Source of the DNA: Terriglobia bacterium
GTDB taxonomy: Bacteria; Acidobacteriota; Terriglobia; Terriglobales; Acidobacteriaceae
NCBI GenBank assembly: GCA_020073465.1
Contig: JAIQFC010000010.1
Location: 171,254 to 235,253 of the forward strand
Length of the DNA stretch: 64,000 bases
Direction: 5' to 3'
Position numbers and translations under genes: made by a program
The notes under the pieces: model-generated
The model's input: the letters and a program-made list of their open reading frames with translations, nothing else
The model's database searches: none
What the model was told of the DNA's origin: nothing
Shown here: piece by piece, positions 55,364 to 64,000 of the stretch
Numbering within the stretch: the stretch's first letter is position 1
How the letters are laid out: every line of letters begins with the position of its first letter

Positions 55364-55567
55364 ATGTTCCCAAAGCGAGCCAGAAGTCGGCTTGTGGGGA
55401 GCTATTATCGTCAATTCCAGAGGAACAACCGCCGCAAAGCGAGGCGCTGGACTCCGGTCGAAGATGCGCGGATCACCGCCGAGGATCGCACGACTGATCG
55501 CGAGCTGAACAAAGAGCTAGGCCGCTCGGTGCAGGCGATTCAGCAGCGACGGTCGCGCCTTCCATAA
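55364..55567 (+). CDS. Small SANT/Myb-like helix-turn-helix protein
   Basis: 67 residues from the ATG at 55364. The C-terminal half, RRWTPVEDARITAEDRTTDRELNKELGRSVQAIQQRRSRL, is one SANT-like unit as in small bacterial Myb-type proteins (WT..ED...L...RS..AI..RR.RL). The N-terminal half is very basic. It may bind DNA. No convincing ribosome site, so confidence is moderate. Confidence 0.5.
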   Translation: MFPKRARSRLVGSYYRQFQRNNRRKARRWTPVEDARITAEDRTTDRELNKELGRSVQAIQQRRSRLP

Positions 55568-55596
55568 AAACATTCCCGATCTGCCATAATCTCTTC

Positions 55597-56342
55597 ATGT
55601 GCGGGCGCTATCGGCTGTCGCGGAGAAAGCAGATTGTCGAAGAGCCTTTTGGCAGTGTTTCAGAGGAAGAAGACTGGACGCCTCGGTACAACATTGCTCC
55701 TACCCAGCCTGTTCCCGTCATCCGCCAGAACCCGAAGGAGCCCGTCCGGGAATTGTCGCTAGTACGCTGGAGACTCATTCCATCATGGGCGAAAGACTCG
55801 TCTGGCGCTGCCAGGATGATCGACGCAAGATCAGAAATGGCGGCCACGAAGCCCGCATTTAGCGAGGCTTTGAAATTTTGCAGATGTTTGATTCCCCCCG
55901 ACGGGTTTTATGAATGGCAGAAGGAAGGTTCAGCGAAACAGGCATATTGCTTTGAGATCAACGAGGTGACCTGTTCGCGTTCGCGGGGATATGGGAGAAA
56001 TGGAGAGACCCAAGCGGAACGGCCGTAGAGACCTGTGCGATTCTGACCACTACCCGAAACGCCGTGACCTCAGCCGTACACGACCGCATGCCGGTAATCC
56101 TTGATCCTGACAGGTACGACCTGTGGCTTGACCCCGGGATGAAGGATGCAGGCGCAGCGTCAGAACTGTTGAAGCCCTACGATGCTCGACTGATACGGTC
56201 CTATTCCTGTAACGCCCGGTACGCTCCGGCTCGCAGAATCCCTTTAACGTATGGGCCTGCGGTCGAGTCATCGCGTTTACCGCATGTCATTTTTCTTGGT
56301 CTCACTCGCGGTGGGCATCTTCACTTCTGCGATGTGAATTAA
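55597..56342 (+). pseudogene. SRAP-family (YedK/HMCES-like) abasic-site protein gene, frameshifted
   Basis: The first frame gives MCGRYRLSRRKQIVEE with Cys2, YNIAPTQPVPVI, IDARSEMAATKPAF and IPPDGFYEW with its Glu. It then leaves the family after about 127 residues. The next frame continues exactly where needed, GDLFAFAGIWEKWRDPSGTA and HDRMPVILDPDRYDLWLD with the conserved His, so one G is missing near 55966. The C-terminus also departs from the family after NAR. SRAP proteins crosslink abasic sites in single-stranded DNA. It is either a pseudogene or a base error in the assembly. The residue corresponding to the family Asn is Asp here. Confidence 0.85.
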
Positions 56343-56612
56343 ATTCTTGTCCGGGTAGACGTAAGCTTTCGCGTGCACGTAGTGTCCTTCGTGACCCTTA
56401 AGGGTCTCCGGATTGTCCACATTCCAGGCTCTTTGGTCGGTCACGAACCTCAATTTCTCGCCATCTTCCTGAATTGTGCCCATGATGGTTGTCAGCTGAG
56501 CCCCCGCGGCCGCCTGAGTCTTCCGTGGTGCCTGATTGGGAACATCCTGCGAGAGAGCGACAACGCATAGGCCAAAGCACAGAGAGAGAATGGCCAATGA
56601 AACGGTTTTCAT
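56277..56612 (-). CDS. Small secreted protein (DUF5818-like)
   Basis: 111 residues from the ATG at 56612 (GGAGG eight bases upstream). Signal peptide (KTVSLAILSLCFGLCVVALSQD), then a small OB-like beta domain: TIMGTIQEDGEKLRFVTD, AWNVDNPETLKGHEGHYVHAKAYV, NLIHIAEVKM. Similar short exported proteins are common in acidobacteria with no known role. Its 3' end overlaps the SRAP pseudogene on the other strand. Confidence 0.72.
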   Translation of the reverse strand: MKTVSLAILSLCFGLCVVALSQDVPNQAPRKTQAAAGAQLTTIMGTIQEDGEKLRFVTDQRAWNVDNPETLKGHEGHYVHAKAYVYPDKNLIHIAEVKMPTASETKKNDMR

Positions 56613-56710
56613 GGAAGGGACCTCCGTTCCAAACAATTAGTGCCGCAGCACTTGTGAGCCGGGAAGGCGGGGTTAACCGCCTTCTCGTTGCGACACATGC
56701 TTGCAGACCT

Positions 56711-57025
56711 TTACGCTGCTACAGCGACGCTATGGAAGGTTGAGGTGACGGCCTCAAACGTCTGAACCTTGGGCGTTCCATCGATCATTCTTCCAAGGGT
56801 TTTCAACACTTCTGGATAGGTACTGGTGTTGTAAGCTTCTGCATTGGCTTTATTCTCCCACAGACTGATTGCAATCGCGTCCAGGCTGCCGGGATTTGAC
56901 AATGTGATTTCATCCCTAAAGCCCTTCTGCTTGCGAAGTAAAGGAAGAATTTCGTTTTCAAAGGTCCGGGTGTAATCAGAAAGCATGTTGGATTTCAGAT
57001 GAACAGAGACGCTGCGTGCAAACAT
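56711..57025 (-). CDS. Antibiotic-biosynthesis-monooxygenase-like (ABM dimeric alpha-beta barrel) protein
   Basis: 104 residues behind AAGGAGG. ABM/ferredoxin-like fold: MFARSVSVHLKSNMLSDYTRTFENEILPLLRKQKGFRDEITL, AIAISLWENKANAEAYN, and a C-terminal strand. The family includes heme- and quinone-linked monooxygenases, but many members have no known reaction. Upstream is the second copy of the 40-base element shared with the SYLF gene. Confidence 0.82.
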   Translation of the reverse strand: MFARSVSVHLKSNMLSDYTRTFENEILPLLRKQKGFRDEITLSNPGSLDAIAISLWENKANAEAYNTSTYPEVLKTLGRMIDGTPKVQTFEAVTSTFHSVAVAA

Positions 57026-57061
57026 GGGAACCTCCTTAGGTTGGGGTTGCTAAGAGAAACA

Positions 57062-57101
57062 ACTTCAGATGGGCTGACTTAGTTCAGGGAACCTGAAAGA
57101 G
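57062..57101 (-). repeat. 40-base regulatory repeat, copy 2 (upstream of ABM gene)
   Basis: Identical at 37 of 40 positions to 17931-17970; it begins 37 bases before the ATG at 57025. In this copy the TTCAG-N5-CTGAA dyad is TTCAGGGAACCTGAA. Same orientation relative to its gene as copy 1. Confidence 0.7.
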
Positions 57102-57229
57102 GAGAAGGTGGTAACCAGCTCAATTCCAACCTTAGTCTTATGCAGCGGGACTGTCAAGGAAGGAGCTTAACCGTGCAAGGATATTGAACACGGAAATTCG
57201 TGGGGCCGTGCTCAGGCTATTCCAGAGCT

Positions 57230-57640
57230 TCACTCCATGAGCTGACGAATGTAGCTACACACTGTTAGAAGTTGAGGCTTGTCCATGCCGCCTATGATGT
57301 TGCCTATGACGGAAGCTAATACCCGTGTCGTAGCCGCCATGCCGAGGTTGGCTGATTGCTCGACGAGAAAGCCCGTCTTGGCAAGCTTCAGCGGTCTCAG
57401 AAAGTAGTACTCCATGCCGCTGTCGGTCAACTCCCCGACGATGTCTGCCAAGGCATCGCGATGTTGCGTGCTGTCTTTTGCCTTTTCGAGAGTGGTAAGG
57501 ACTGCAAGGGTCTTCGCGCGGAGGCTCTTCGAGTGGTAGAAGCGAAGGAATGGTTGAGATGACGGTGAGGAGATCTTTACCGGCGGTTTAGCATGTGGCG
57601 TGGCTGACCGTTTGGAGGGGCGCTTGGAAGACTTAGCCAC
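57230..57640 (-). CDS. Small helical protein, unknown
   Basis: 136 residues starting at GTG 57640 with AAGGAG at good spacing. A basic, Ser/Pro/Lys-rich N-terminal tail of about 35 residues precedes a helical domain (KTLAVLTTLEKAKDSTQHRDALADIV; LASVIGNIIGGMDKPQLLTVCSYIRQLM). It resembles no family I can name. The tail could bind nucleic acid. Confidence 0.6.
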   Translation of the reverse strand: MAKSSKRPSKRSATPHAKPPVKISSPSSQPFLRFYHSKSLRAKTLAVLTTLEKAKDSTQHRDALADIVGELTDSGMEYYFLRPLKLAKTGFLVEQSANLGMAATTRVLASVIGNIIGGMDKPQLLTVCSYIRQLME

Positions 57641-57932
57641 GATCATCTCCTTCAATCATGAACGCGAGAGAGCATCTTGGAGTGACACCGAAACACCCTG
57701 GGATCTTTGCGCTGCTCACGAGAATTAGACCACATCGCAACCGGCCGGACAACGTCACTGATGGCTGCCGCCAACAGCCCTTCCCCACTCACAACGGCGT
57801 TGTGGGAACCAAACAGCAGTTCCGAGTGAATTGTTTGAATGCTAAGTCCATGAGGAGCGCGTGGTGTACAAAAAGCTGAACTCAACGGGAAGGTTGATTC
57901 AGAGAACCACCACGGAGGCTCCTCGAGGACAT

Positions 57933-58961
57933 ATGTATTACATCGGACTGGATGTTCACAAGAAGACGATCAGCTACTGCGTCAAGGATGCGAGCGGTCA
58001 GGTTCACCAGGAAGGCCAGGTGGGAGCTGCGCGCTGGGAACTGGACGGCTGGATGAAGACGCTTCCGCAACCCTGGACGGTGGCCATGGAAGCAACGATT
58101 TTCACCGGCTGGATCTACGATCATCTGCTGCCGCATGCGCAGCAGGTGAAGGTGGCGCATCCGCTGATGCTGCGCGCCATCGCTGCGGCTAAGAAGAAGA
58201 ACGATCGGATCGATGCCGGAAAGATCGCCGACTGCCTGCGCTGCGACTTTCTGCCGGAATGCCACATGGCATCCACTGCGATTCGGGACCGACGCCGAAC
58301 CCTGCGCTACCGCCACCTGCTGGTGCGCCAGATGGTGCAGATGAAGAATCGCATCTCCGGTCTGCTGATGGAAACAGGAGTGAGCCACAACAAGCGGCGG
58401 CTACACAAAGTGGGCTATTTCCGCGAACTGCTCTCAAGCAACGAAGAGGTGAATGAGAGTATCCGACCGCTGCTGCGGGTGAGTCGAGACACCATCGTGC
58501 GATTGCAGAAAACGGAATATGCCCTGGTCAGTTCCCTCCAGCGGGACCCTTTGCTGGCCGAGCGAATCAAACGCCTTAGGACCGTTCCTGGAGTCGGCCC
58601 GATCACCGCGTTGACCTGGGCACTGGAAATGGGAGAGGTTTCGCGTTTCCCTTCGATCCGGGAAGCCATCAGTTACTGCGGGCTCTGCGGCGATGAAAAG
58701 AGCTCCGCCGACAAGGTGATGCGCACCCCGCTCTCCAAACAGCGCAACAAACATATCCAGCGGGTGCTGGTGGAAGCCGCAAAGCTGGCGCCCAGACAGG
58801 ATCATACTCTGGCCCTGGTCTATGAAAGAGAGAAGCAGAAAGGAAATGCCAATCGAGCGACGCTGGCCGTAGCTCGAAAGATGGTGGCATATCTGCTCGC
58901 CGTGGATCGGGGACAACGCGACTTCGTACCGTTCGCAGATCCCCGGAGCGCAGCGGCCTAA
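57933..58961 (+). CDS. IS110-family transposase
   Basis: 342 residues from the ATG at 57933, giving MYYIGLDVHKKTISYC. The DEDD active site is visible: Asp7 in GLDVHK, Glu53 in AMEATIFTGW, and NDRIDAGKIADCLR with its two Asp (91, 94). The C-terminal transposase_20 part has RTVPGVGPITALTWALEMGEVSRFPS and the conserved Ser-like tail. IS110 elements move without normal terminal inverted repeats, so ends cannot be placed exactly. The frame is intact and may be active. Confidence 0.95.
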   Translation: MYYIGLDVHKKTISYCVKDASGQVHQEGQVGAARWELDGWMKTLPQPWTVAMEATIFTGWIYDHLLPHAQQVKVAHPLMLRAIAAAKKKNDRIDAGKIADCLRCDFLPECHMASTAIRDRRRTLRYRHLLVRQMVQMKNRISGLLMETGVSHNKRRLHKVGYFRELLSSNEEVNESIRPLLRVSRDTIVRLQKTEYALVSSLQRDPLLAERIKRLRTVPGVGPITALTWALEMGEVSRFPSIREAISYCGLCGDEKSSADKVMRTPLSKQRNKHIQRVLVEAAKLAPRQDHTLALVYEREKQKGNANRATLAVARKMVAYLLAVDRGQRDFVPFADPRSAAA

Positions 58962-59442
58962 AACTGTGGCCCTCGGGGGAGAAAAAACAGGATCACAGCG
59001 CGCAGACTGCCAGGTCCTGCGGTTGCCGACTGAGCGACGGAGATCAAACTCCCGAGGCTCTCTTCGAATTGTTTCAGGATTGGCAGAGAACACACACTCA
59101 ATCTTCTGTGACGGTCCGCAAGGACCTGAGACAGTGAATGGATGTCCGGTTCTGCGAAGGCAGGAACCACCACCGCGAGGCACACGTGCGAGCTACGGGT
59201 TCTGACAGGTTCAACAGTGCGCGCCCCTCCGAAGCGCGCGTCAGGAGAATCTTTCTCTCCTTGACAAAAGACTTACATGGACGTCGGCTAACCGGAAGTT
59301 ATCAAATGGGTACTGTGCTGTCATTGATACCTTTTCCACCTGATAACAGAATCAGGAAGGATCACCAACAGTGGAGCACAAAGTTGCGCAGCGGATGTGG
59401 CTGTGATTGGGCTCACCCAGAAAGCGACGGCTCGCGACAGAG
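58962..59442. other. Stretch after the IS110 transposase
   Basis: About 480 bases without a convincing gene; part is probably the non-coding end of the IS element. Confidence 0.4.
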
Positions 59443-60003
59443 TCACGGCTGCTGCGCGAAATTGCTCGTTGCTGCGCAAGCGGCGTTGAATTCTGACTTA
59501 CTCCCCGGCCTCAGCGTCACCGATGCATGCTTGATTTTCAGTCCGGATCGAAACGGTGCGGACCACTCGCCGCGATCATCCATGACGAGTTGAGGCCCGT
59601 GCCAATATCCAAAAAGGTCAACATATCCCCCATCCTGGATTGTAGGAAAGTTCTTGATCCTCTCAATCAGACGAAATTCCAGCAGCGCGCCATCGGTGCT
59701 GCGCCAGGCGCCATAAATCGTCCCGCTCACGCGGAGACGAACTGTCGTGCCGTGGGGAGTGCATAGCCACCCCCAACCGCTGAGGCCGCTTGTAGCACGC
59801 AGCCCATCCAGACGCAGTCTGGAACCATGAGGAGATGGGCTTAGTGTGACCATGAGCGGATACGCTCCGCTGGCCGTGACGAGCTTGCCGGTTCCGGTCC
59901 AGATCAGCAGGGGCGTCCACCGGTCGCCAATGTGAATCGCCCAGGGATTGAGCAGGACTATGGCACCGTAAACCAAAGCCAGTATTAGAACCAGCCGAGC
60001 CAT
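59443..60003 (-). CDS. Membrane-anchored protein, unknown
   Basis: 186 residues from the ATG at 60003; an ATG at 60030 is also possible. One N-terminal helix (ARLVLILALVYGAIVLLNPWAIHI) and an extracytoplasmic beta-rich domain (LIWTGTGKLVTASGAYPLMVTLSPSPHGSRLRLDGL; RVSGTIYGAW). No family recognised. It lies just downstream of the DUF3617 gene on the same strand and may be cotranscribed. Confidence 0.62.
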   Translation of the reverse strand: MARLVLILALVYGAIVLLNPWAIHIGDRWTPLLIWTGTGKLVTASGAYPLMVTLSPSPHGSRLRLDGLRATSGLSGWGWLCTPHGTTVRLRVSGTIYGAWRSTDGALLEFRLIERIKNFPTIQDGGYVDLFGYWHGPQLVMDDRGEWSAPFRSGLKIKHASVTLRPGSKSEFNAACAATSNFAQQP

Positions 60004-60067
60004 GGCTCGATGTCTGCTTGGTCGCTGCATTCGCCTGCCCTCAACCGGCAGCGCGTTGGGCCCGCGC

Positions 60068-60673
60068 CTATCTCTTGTTCCCGCACTCGGAGCGAAGCCA
60101 TTTGGATGTGAACGTAGTATCTGTCGTCATGCCCCGGCCGTTGCCGGTCGCATTCATGTGCAACGAGCCTTTTACGTGTTCCTGGTCCACCACGATGATT
60201 TCGCCCGCGCCAGACATCGTCATGCCAGCATCCGGCTCGCAACTTGCGCTTCCTTTTGCGTGCGTGCTGTTTACGTCGAGTGTCGTCCACGTGCACTGTT
60301 TCCGGTCGGTGAAGTCCGGGTTCTCCAGGTCCTCCTTATTGATGCATGTTTGGTAGGTCATCGTATTGCTTTGCCCGGATCGGGCTTTCATTCTTTCCTC
60401 CATCCTGGCGCGCTGCTCGGGCGTTAACCGATTCAGCATCTCAGGCGGAATTGGCAATTCGCCAGCCATTTTGTAGGTCGTGGTCGTTTCCCAGAGACCG
60501 GTTTTGACATTCAGGGGTTGGAGCTTGACTTTCGAAGCATCAGACGTTCCCGTTTCCTTTGCCGATCTTTGTTTTACCGATTTCAGAGTCTGTGCTCTAG
60601 AAAGAGTGAGTGAACAACCAGCCACCGCGACCATAGTGGCAATGACGACCAGTCTTCTTGTGGTAGATCTCAT
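60068..60673 (-). CDS. DUF3617-type exported protein
   Basis: 201 residues from the ATG at 60673. N-terminal signal with AVAGCS, possibly a lipoprotein. The core has VKTGLWETTTTYKMAGELPIPPEML, a Cys-bearing YQTCINKEDL, and CTWTTLDVNSTHAKGSASC; this matches DUF3617 (GLWE...C...C). The family is periplasmic and of unknown function. It is divergent from the second winged-helix/TPR regulator, which may control it. Confidence 0.85.
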   Translation of the reverse strand: MRSTTRRLVVIATMVAVAGCSLTLSRAQTLKSVKQRSAKETGTSDASKVKLQPLNVKTGLWETTTTYKMAGELPIPPEMLNRLTPEQRARMEERMKARSGQSNTMTYQTCINKEDLENPDFTDRKQCTWTTLDVNSTHAKGSASCEPDAGMTMSGAGEIIVVDQEHVKGSLHMNATGNGRGMTTDTTFTSKWLRSECGNKR

Positions 60674-60895
60674 TTTTTTCTCCCAAGAGGGTCTCCGAGG
60701 CTCGCATCCCGCTCGCGTGATTGCGGGTTTCGCGTTCCACGCGTCGGCAGAATGCGTCTGGAAAAGAGAAAATTCAAAGGAAACGCGGGTTAAATCTGCC
60801 TGACACGACAAATCACTTGTACTGAAGTGCTTACAAACTCTACTGACTCGATTCGGGAGCAATGCTATGATTAGCGACATTCCTGGGAAGGGTTA
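60674..60895. promoter_or_regulatory. Divergent promoter region with a short palindrome
   Basis: Contains CACTT-N6-AAGTG (60814-60829), a possible operator between the DUF3617 gene and the regulator gene, and a good ribosome site (GGGAAGGG) for the latter. Confidence 0.4.
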
Positions 60896-63775
60896 ATGGA
60901 ACGCGCAGTCACCCCTGGCGTTGTCTTTCATTTTGGAGTGTTCGAGGCGAATCCGGTCGACGGGCTGCTGACCCGTGGCGGTACGAAAGTCAAAATCCAG
61001 GAACAACCTTTCCGCCTTCTTCTCCTGCTCCTTGAGCGGCCGGGGGAAGTCGTCACTCGCGAGGAATTGCGTCAAAGGCTCTGGCCGGAAGGAACCTACG
61101 TTGATTTTGACGGGAGCCTGAATGTAATCCTGAAGAGGCTCCGTGCGGCAATTGACGACGATCCTGAGAACCCGCGCTTCATTGAGACGATTCCGAGGCG
61201 CGGCTACCGGTTTATTGCGCCGGTCTCTATTATTGAAAAGACGTCAGAAAAAGATGCATCGCGAGCCCCTGCGATTGCAGCATCGCCGATACCTGTAAAA
61301 ACGCTCCACCCCCCACGAAGGTTGTCTGACACGGCAATCGCCTTGCTTGGTGGCACGCAACCGTGGCCCCGCCACCTTATATATGCGGGCTCTGCACTTG
61401 CAGTCCTCGTAGTTGCTATCGGTGGCTGGCTCATATGGCATTACAGATGGTTGAGGGAACTGCAGTTCTCACAGAGCACACCGGTCCATGTACGCAAGTC
61501 CGTGGCAGTCCTTGGGTTCCGGAACCTGTCCGGGCGCACCGAGGATGCCTGGCTCGCCACCGCGCTGTCGGAGATGTTGAGCACCGAATTAGCCGGTGGC
61601 GAGAAGCTTCGCTTGGTCTCCGGCGAAGAGGTTGCCAACCTGCGGCTTTCCTCACCATGGTCGCAGTCTGACACGCTGGTTCGCAGCACGACGACGCGAA
61701 TTGGCACCGCCCTGAATAGCGACGTGCTGGTTCTGGGCTCTTATTTGACGATCGGCCCCATCGATCACGGTCAAGTGCGGGTCGATGTGCGCATGCAGGA
61801 TGGCAAGACGGGCGAGATCCTGACGGAAGTCGCGGAAGTTGGCGGCACGCAGGATCTGTTTCATTTGGTCTCACGTGTGGGCGCCAAGTTGCGCGATCGT
61901 CTGGGCATCCAGGAGTTGCAGAGCACCGAGCAGGCCGGCGTGCTGGCTTCGCTGCCACTGGATCCGGAAGCGGCGCGGTTCTATGCGCTTGGGATCGCCA
62001 AGTTGCGTGAGTTTGACGCCCTTGCGGCCAAGGACCTTCTGGAGCAGGCTGCCCAGGCCGACCCAAAATTTTCACTCGTACACAGCATGCTGGCGCGGGC
62101 CTGGGGAGAACTCGGCTACCAGCAGAAACGTCGCGAGGAAGCAAAGAGAGCACTGGACCTCGCCATCGATTTGCCGCATGCCCAACGCATGCTCGTTGAG
62201 GGTGAGTACTACGAGAGCTTGGGTAAGCAGGAACAGGCTGCGTCGGTGTATCACGCGCTCTTTGAGTTGTTTCCCGACAATCTTGATTATGGATTAAGAC
62301 TGGTGTCGGCACAGACTTTGTCGGGTCACGGCAGTCAGGCCATGGAAGTTATCCATCAGCTCCGAAGACTCCCTCCTCCTTCCTCCGATGATCCGCGCAT
62401 TGATTTAGCGGAAAAGCGCGCGATGAAGTCCAACATTCCAGCCGAACTGGCCTTGGTGCGGGCTGCAATACGCAAGGCATCCGAGCGAGGACAAAAGCTC
62501 ATTTATGCGCTGGCAAGAAAAGAGGAGTGCACGATTTTGAATTACAGCGAGCACCCTGATCAGGCGCTGGCCCCCTGCGAAGACGCGTACAGCGTATTTC
62601 TAGCTGCCGGAAACAAGTCTGCCGCCGCTGACGCGCTGCGTGAGAAGGCAGATGTCATGGGCACGGTGGGAAATTACCAGCAGGCGATTGAAACCTACGA
62701 GCGAGCGCTGAATCTGCTGGAAGGACTTGGAGAACACAACAAGGCCGGCGCCGTCTTCAACAACATGGCGATCGCCTTCGAAAATAAGGGCAATCTGGAT
62801 CGAGCGGAGCACTTGTACCGGGCCGCGAAAGTCGAATTCGAGCAGGCTGGGGACGTAAACAATCAGATCACGGCGGCGGGGAATATAGCGGACATCCTTT
62901 ATCTTCGCGGTAATCTGGCCGGGGCGGATAAGCTCTATCAGGAGGCGCTGCGAATCGCAGGCTCGGTGGATAGTAGCGAACCTTATCTCTTGTACCGGGT
63001 TGCAGACCTGGACCTGATGCGTGGCCGAGTTCAGGATGCTCGCCGGCTGGCGCAGCAGGCCGTTGATGCTTATCAGGCAACTCAGGGATCGTATCAGTAC
63101 CTTACCGCCGCAATGCTTGACCTCGGTGAAGTTCTGGAGGCGCAGGGCGACCTGTCCGGAGCGCGATCCCAATTCGAGCAGTCCCTGGCTATTGCCCAAA
63201 AGATTGGAGCTTTGGTTAATGCGGCGGAGAGCCAGGAAGAACTTGCGCGGCTAGCAATCGAAGAAGGGCACCCCGAGCAGGCGGATGCCTCGCTTTATGG
63301 CGCGATTGCGGAATTCGAGAAAGAGAAAAGCGATCCCGATTCGAGTAGCGCTTATACGCTGTTAAGCCGGGCATTGTTGATGCAGGGGAAACTCGACGAA
63401 GCCCGCACAGCGGCCCAGCGAGGGGCCGAACTCAGCCTGACAAGTTCAGATCCCGCATTGAAACTCCCTGCAGAGATTCAGCAAACCCGCGTCGAGGCGG
63501 CGAGCGCAGAGACTGACAGGGAACGTCTAGCGGCGGCCCGGCGCCTCCAGTCAGTGATCGCTACTGCCAATCGGCTGGGCTACTACAAGCTGGAGTGTGA
63601 GGCACGGCTTGCGCTCGGGGAATTGGAGCTGAAAATCAATTCCTCTGCGGCCCACAAACATCTCAAAGTCCTCGCCTCAGAAACCCGCGGTCGCGGCTTT
63701 GAGCTCCTCGCTCGCCAAGCCGAGGGCGCTGTGTCCAGCGGCACGGCAGTCGCTGAGAATCGTTCAGGGCGCTAA
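60896..63775 (+). CDS. Winged-helix (CadC-type) membrane regulator with TPR repeats
   Basis: 959 residues. Residues 10-105: OmpR-type winged helix (FGVFEANPVDGLLTRGG; REELRQRLWPEGTYVDFD; LKRLRAAIDDDPENPRFIET). One transmembrane helix at about 163-182 (LIYAGSALAVLVVAIGGWLI) places the rest outside the cytoplasm. A CadC-like domain (VAVLGFRNLSGR) precedes many TPR helix pairs (about 350-900; for example NYQQAIETYERALNLLEGLGEHNKAG). It probably senses an extracytoplasmic signal and acts on DNA directly. Larger than the similar gene at 22.2 kb, which has no clear membrane helix. Confidence 0.9.
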   Translation: MERAVTPGVVFHFGVFEANPVDGLLTRGGTKVKIQEQPFRLLLLLLERPGEVVTREELRQRLWPEGTYVDFDGSLNVILKRLRAAIDDDPENPRFIETIPRRGYRFIAPVSIIEKTSEKDASRAPAIAASPIPVKTLHPPRRLSDTAIALLGGTQPWPRHLIYAGSALAVLVVAIGGWLIWHYRWLRELQFSQSTPVHVRKSVAVLGFRNLSGRTEDAWLATALSEMLSTELAGGEKLRLVSGEEVANLRLSSPWSQSDTLVRSTTTRIGTALNSDVLVLGSYLTIGPIDHGQVRVDVRMQDGKTGEILTEVAEVGGTQDLFHLVSRVGAKLRDRLGIQELQSTEQAGVLASLPLDPEAARFYALGIAKLREFDALAAKDLLEQAAQADPKFSLVHSMLARAWGELGYQQKRREEAKRALDLAIDLPHAQRMLVEGEYYESLGKQEQAASVYHALFELFPDNLDYGLRLVSAQTLSGHGSQAMEVIHQLRRLPPPSSDDPRIDLAEKRAMKSNIPAELALVRAAIRKASERGQKLIYALARKEECTILNYSEHPDQALAPCEDAYSVFLAAGNKSAAADALREKADVMGTVGNYQQAIETYERALNLLEGLGEHNKAGAVFNNMAIAFENKGNLDRAEHLYRAAKVEFEQAGDVNNQITAAGNIADILYLRGNLAGADKLYQEALRIAGSVDSSEPYLLYRVADLDLMRGRVQDARRLAQQAVDAYQATQGSYQYLTAAMLDLGEVLEAQGDLSGARSQFEQSLAIAQKIGALVNAAESQEELARLAIEEGHPEQADASLYGAIAEFEKEKSDPDSSSAYTLLSRALLMQGKLDEARTAAQRGAELSLTSSDPALKLPAEIQQTRVEAASAETDRERLAAARRLQSVIATANRLGYYKLECEARLALGELELKINSSAAHKHLKVLASETRGRGFELLARQAEGAVSSGTAVAENRSGR

Positions 63776-64000
63776 CAGGCTGCTGAAAAACCACTCGTAA
63801 TCCACAGCCTTGTATGGTACGAGAAGGCATGCGCGGAGACGATCAGCAGCAGAGTCACATGTTCAGTTACTTGTCGCCGGAAGCGCGGGTGCGGAAGGAT
63901 CATCCGCTGCGCGCCATCCGAGGCATGGTGGACGAGGTACTTACTCAACTGTCGCGGCGCTTCGACACGATGTACGCTCGCGTCGGTCGTCCGTCGATTG
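63776..64000 (+). mobile_element. IS5/IS1182-type insertion sequence, left end only
   Basis: Immediately after the regulator stop codon comes CAGGCTGCTGAAAAAC, typical of an IS end, followed by the transposase start. The rest lies beyond the window. Confidence 0.7.
63829..64000 (+). CDS. IS5/IS1182-type transposase, 5' part only
   Basis: Reads MRGDDQQQSHMFSYLSPEAR and then DHPLRAIRGMVDEVLTQLSRRF, VGRPSI to the window end. This is the standard N-terminus of DDE transposases of the IS5/IS1182 group (SYVSPEERIPADHPLR...GRPSI). The catalytic part is outside. Frame intact over 57 residues. Confidence 0.9.
   Translation, partial: MRGDDQQQSHMFSYLSPEARVRKDHPLRAIRGMVDEVLTQLSRRFDTMYARVGRPSI

Larger units (their letters stand above)
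57641..59442 (+). mobile_element. IS110-type element, outer ends unresolved
   Basis: The IS lies within this interval around the transposase. The 290 bases before and 480 bases after it hold no other recognised gene. Typical IS110 length would place the ends a few hundred bases on either side, but no target duplication is expected and I could not define them. Confidence 0.5.

Overview
The window looks like a chromosomal segment of an Acidobacteriota bacterium, most likely Terriglobia-like. This is inferred from gene content, not from an rRNA, because no rRNA or tRNA gene was seen. The pointers are two winged-helix/TPR regulators, a TonB-type protein, very large secreted FG-GAP and Ig-like proteins with cysteine lipoboxes, two RND efflux systems, a DUF3617 protein, many small stress proteins behind strong GGAGG ribosome sites, and moderately high GC. 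Coding is dense but mixed in strand. The accessory content is visible as IS elements (IS110-type, and the start of an IS5/IS1182-type) and as several decayed genes: two integrase tails, a HAMP sensor-kinase piece, a PQQ-like propeller tail and a frameshifted SRAP gene.

Layout. 1-3.0 kb: RND efflux pump and its adaptor (minus strand, pump cut by the window edge). 3.1-6.3 kb: possible structured RNA, then a two-subunit molybdenum hydroxylase with a clear terminator. 6.6-11.8 kb: the most unusual locus. A pyruvate-phosphate-dikinase-like protein without the PEP-binding barrel runs convergently into a membrane M50-peptidase-like domain fused to a circularly permuted enolase, and the two genes share a CTAG as overlapping stop codons. 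11.8-16.6 kb: an intergenic region with two CRP/FNR-type palindromes, then a second RND system. 16.6-21.3 kb: kinase remnant, SYLF protein, zinc-ribbon proteins, response regulator, His-rich protein and a B12-binding radical SAM enzyme. 21.5-26.3 kb: cupin, winged-helix/TPR regulator, integrase remnant, TonB-like protein and GYD protein. 26.7-34.3 kb: a stress-type block with a GlsB-like protein, pseudo-receiver, phosphoribosyltransferase, SnoaL-like protein, archease, RtcB, a GalT-like protein with an altered active site, an S2P protease with CBS domains, and a flavodoxin. 34.5-40.2 kb: methyltransferase-like membrane protein, alcohol dehydrogenase, and a three-gene operon of SDR, GSA-aminomutase-like and P5C-reductase-like enzymes. 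40.5-47.7 kb: two divergent giant secreted proteins. 47.8-56.6 kb: NlpC/P60 enzyme, CGNR regulator divergent from a QueG-like Fe-S protein, GH31 glycosidase and SRAP remnant. 56.7-64 kb: monooxygenase, IS110, DUF3617, a second winged-helix/TPR regulator and the IS5-type start.

How the parts may work together. The 6.6-11.8 kb pair suggests phosphoenolpyruvate chemistry brought to a membrane, possibly under CRP-type control. Archease and RtcB form a known RNA-ligation pair. A 40-base element is repeated at the same distance upstream of the SYLF gene and the monooxygenase gene, 39 kb apart, and points to a shared regulon. All family calls come from reading motifs by eye; no database search was run.
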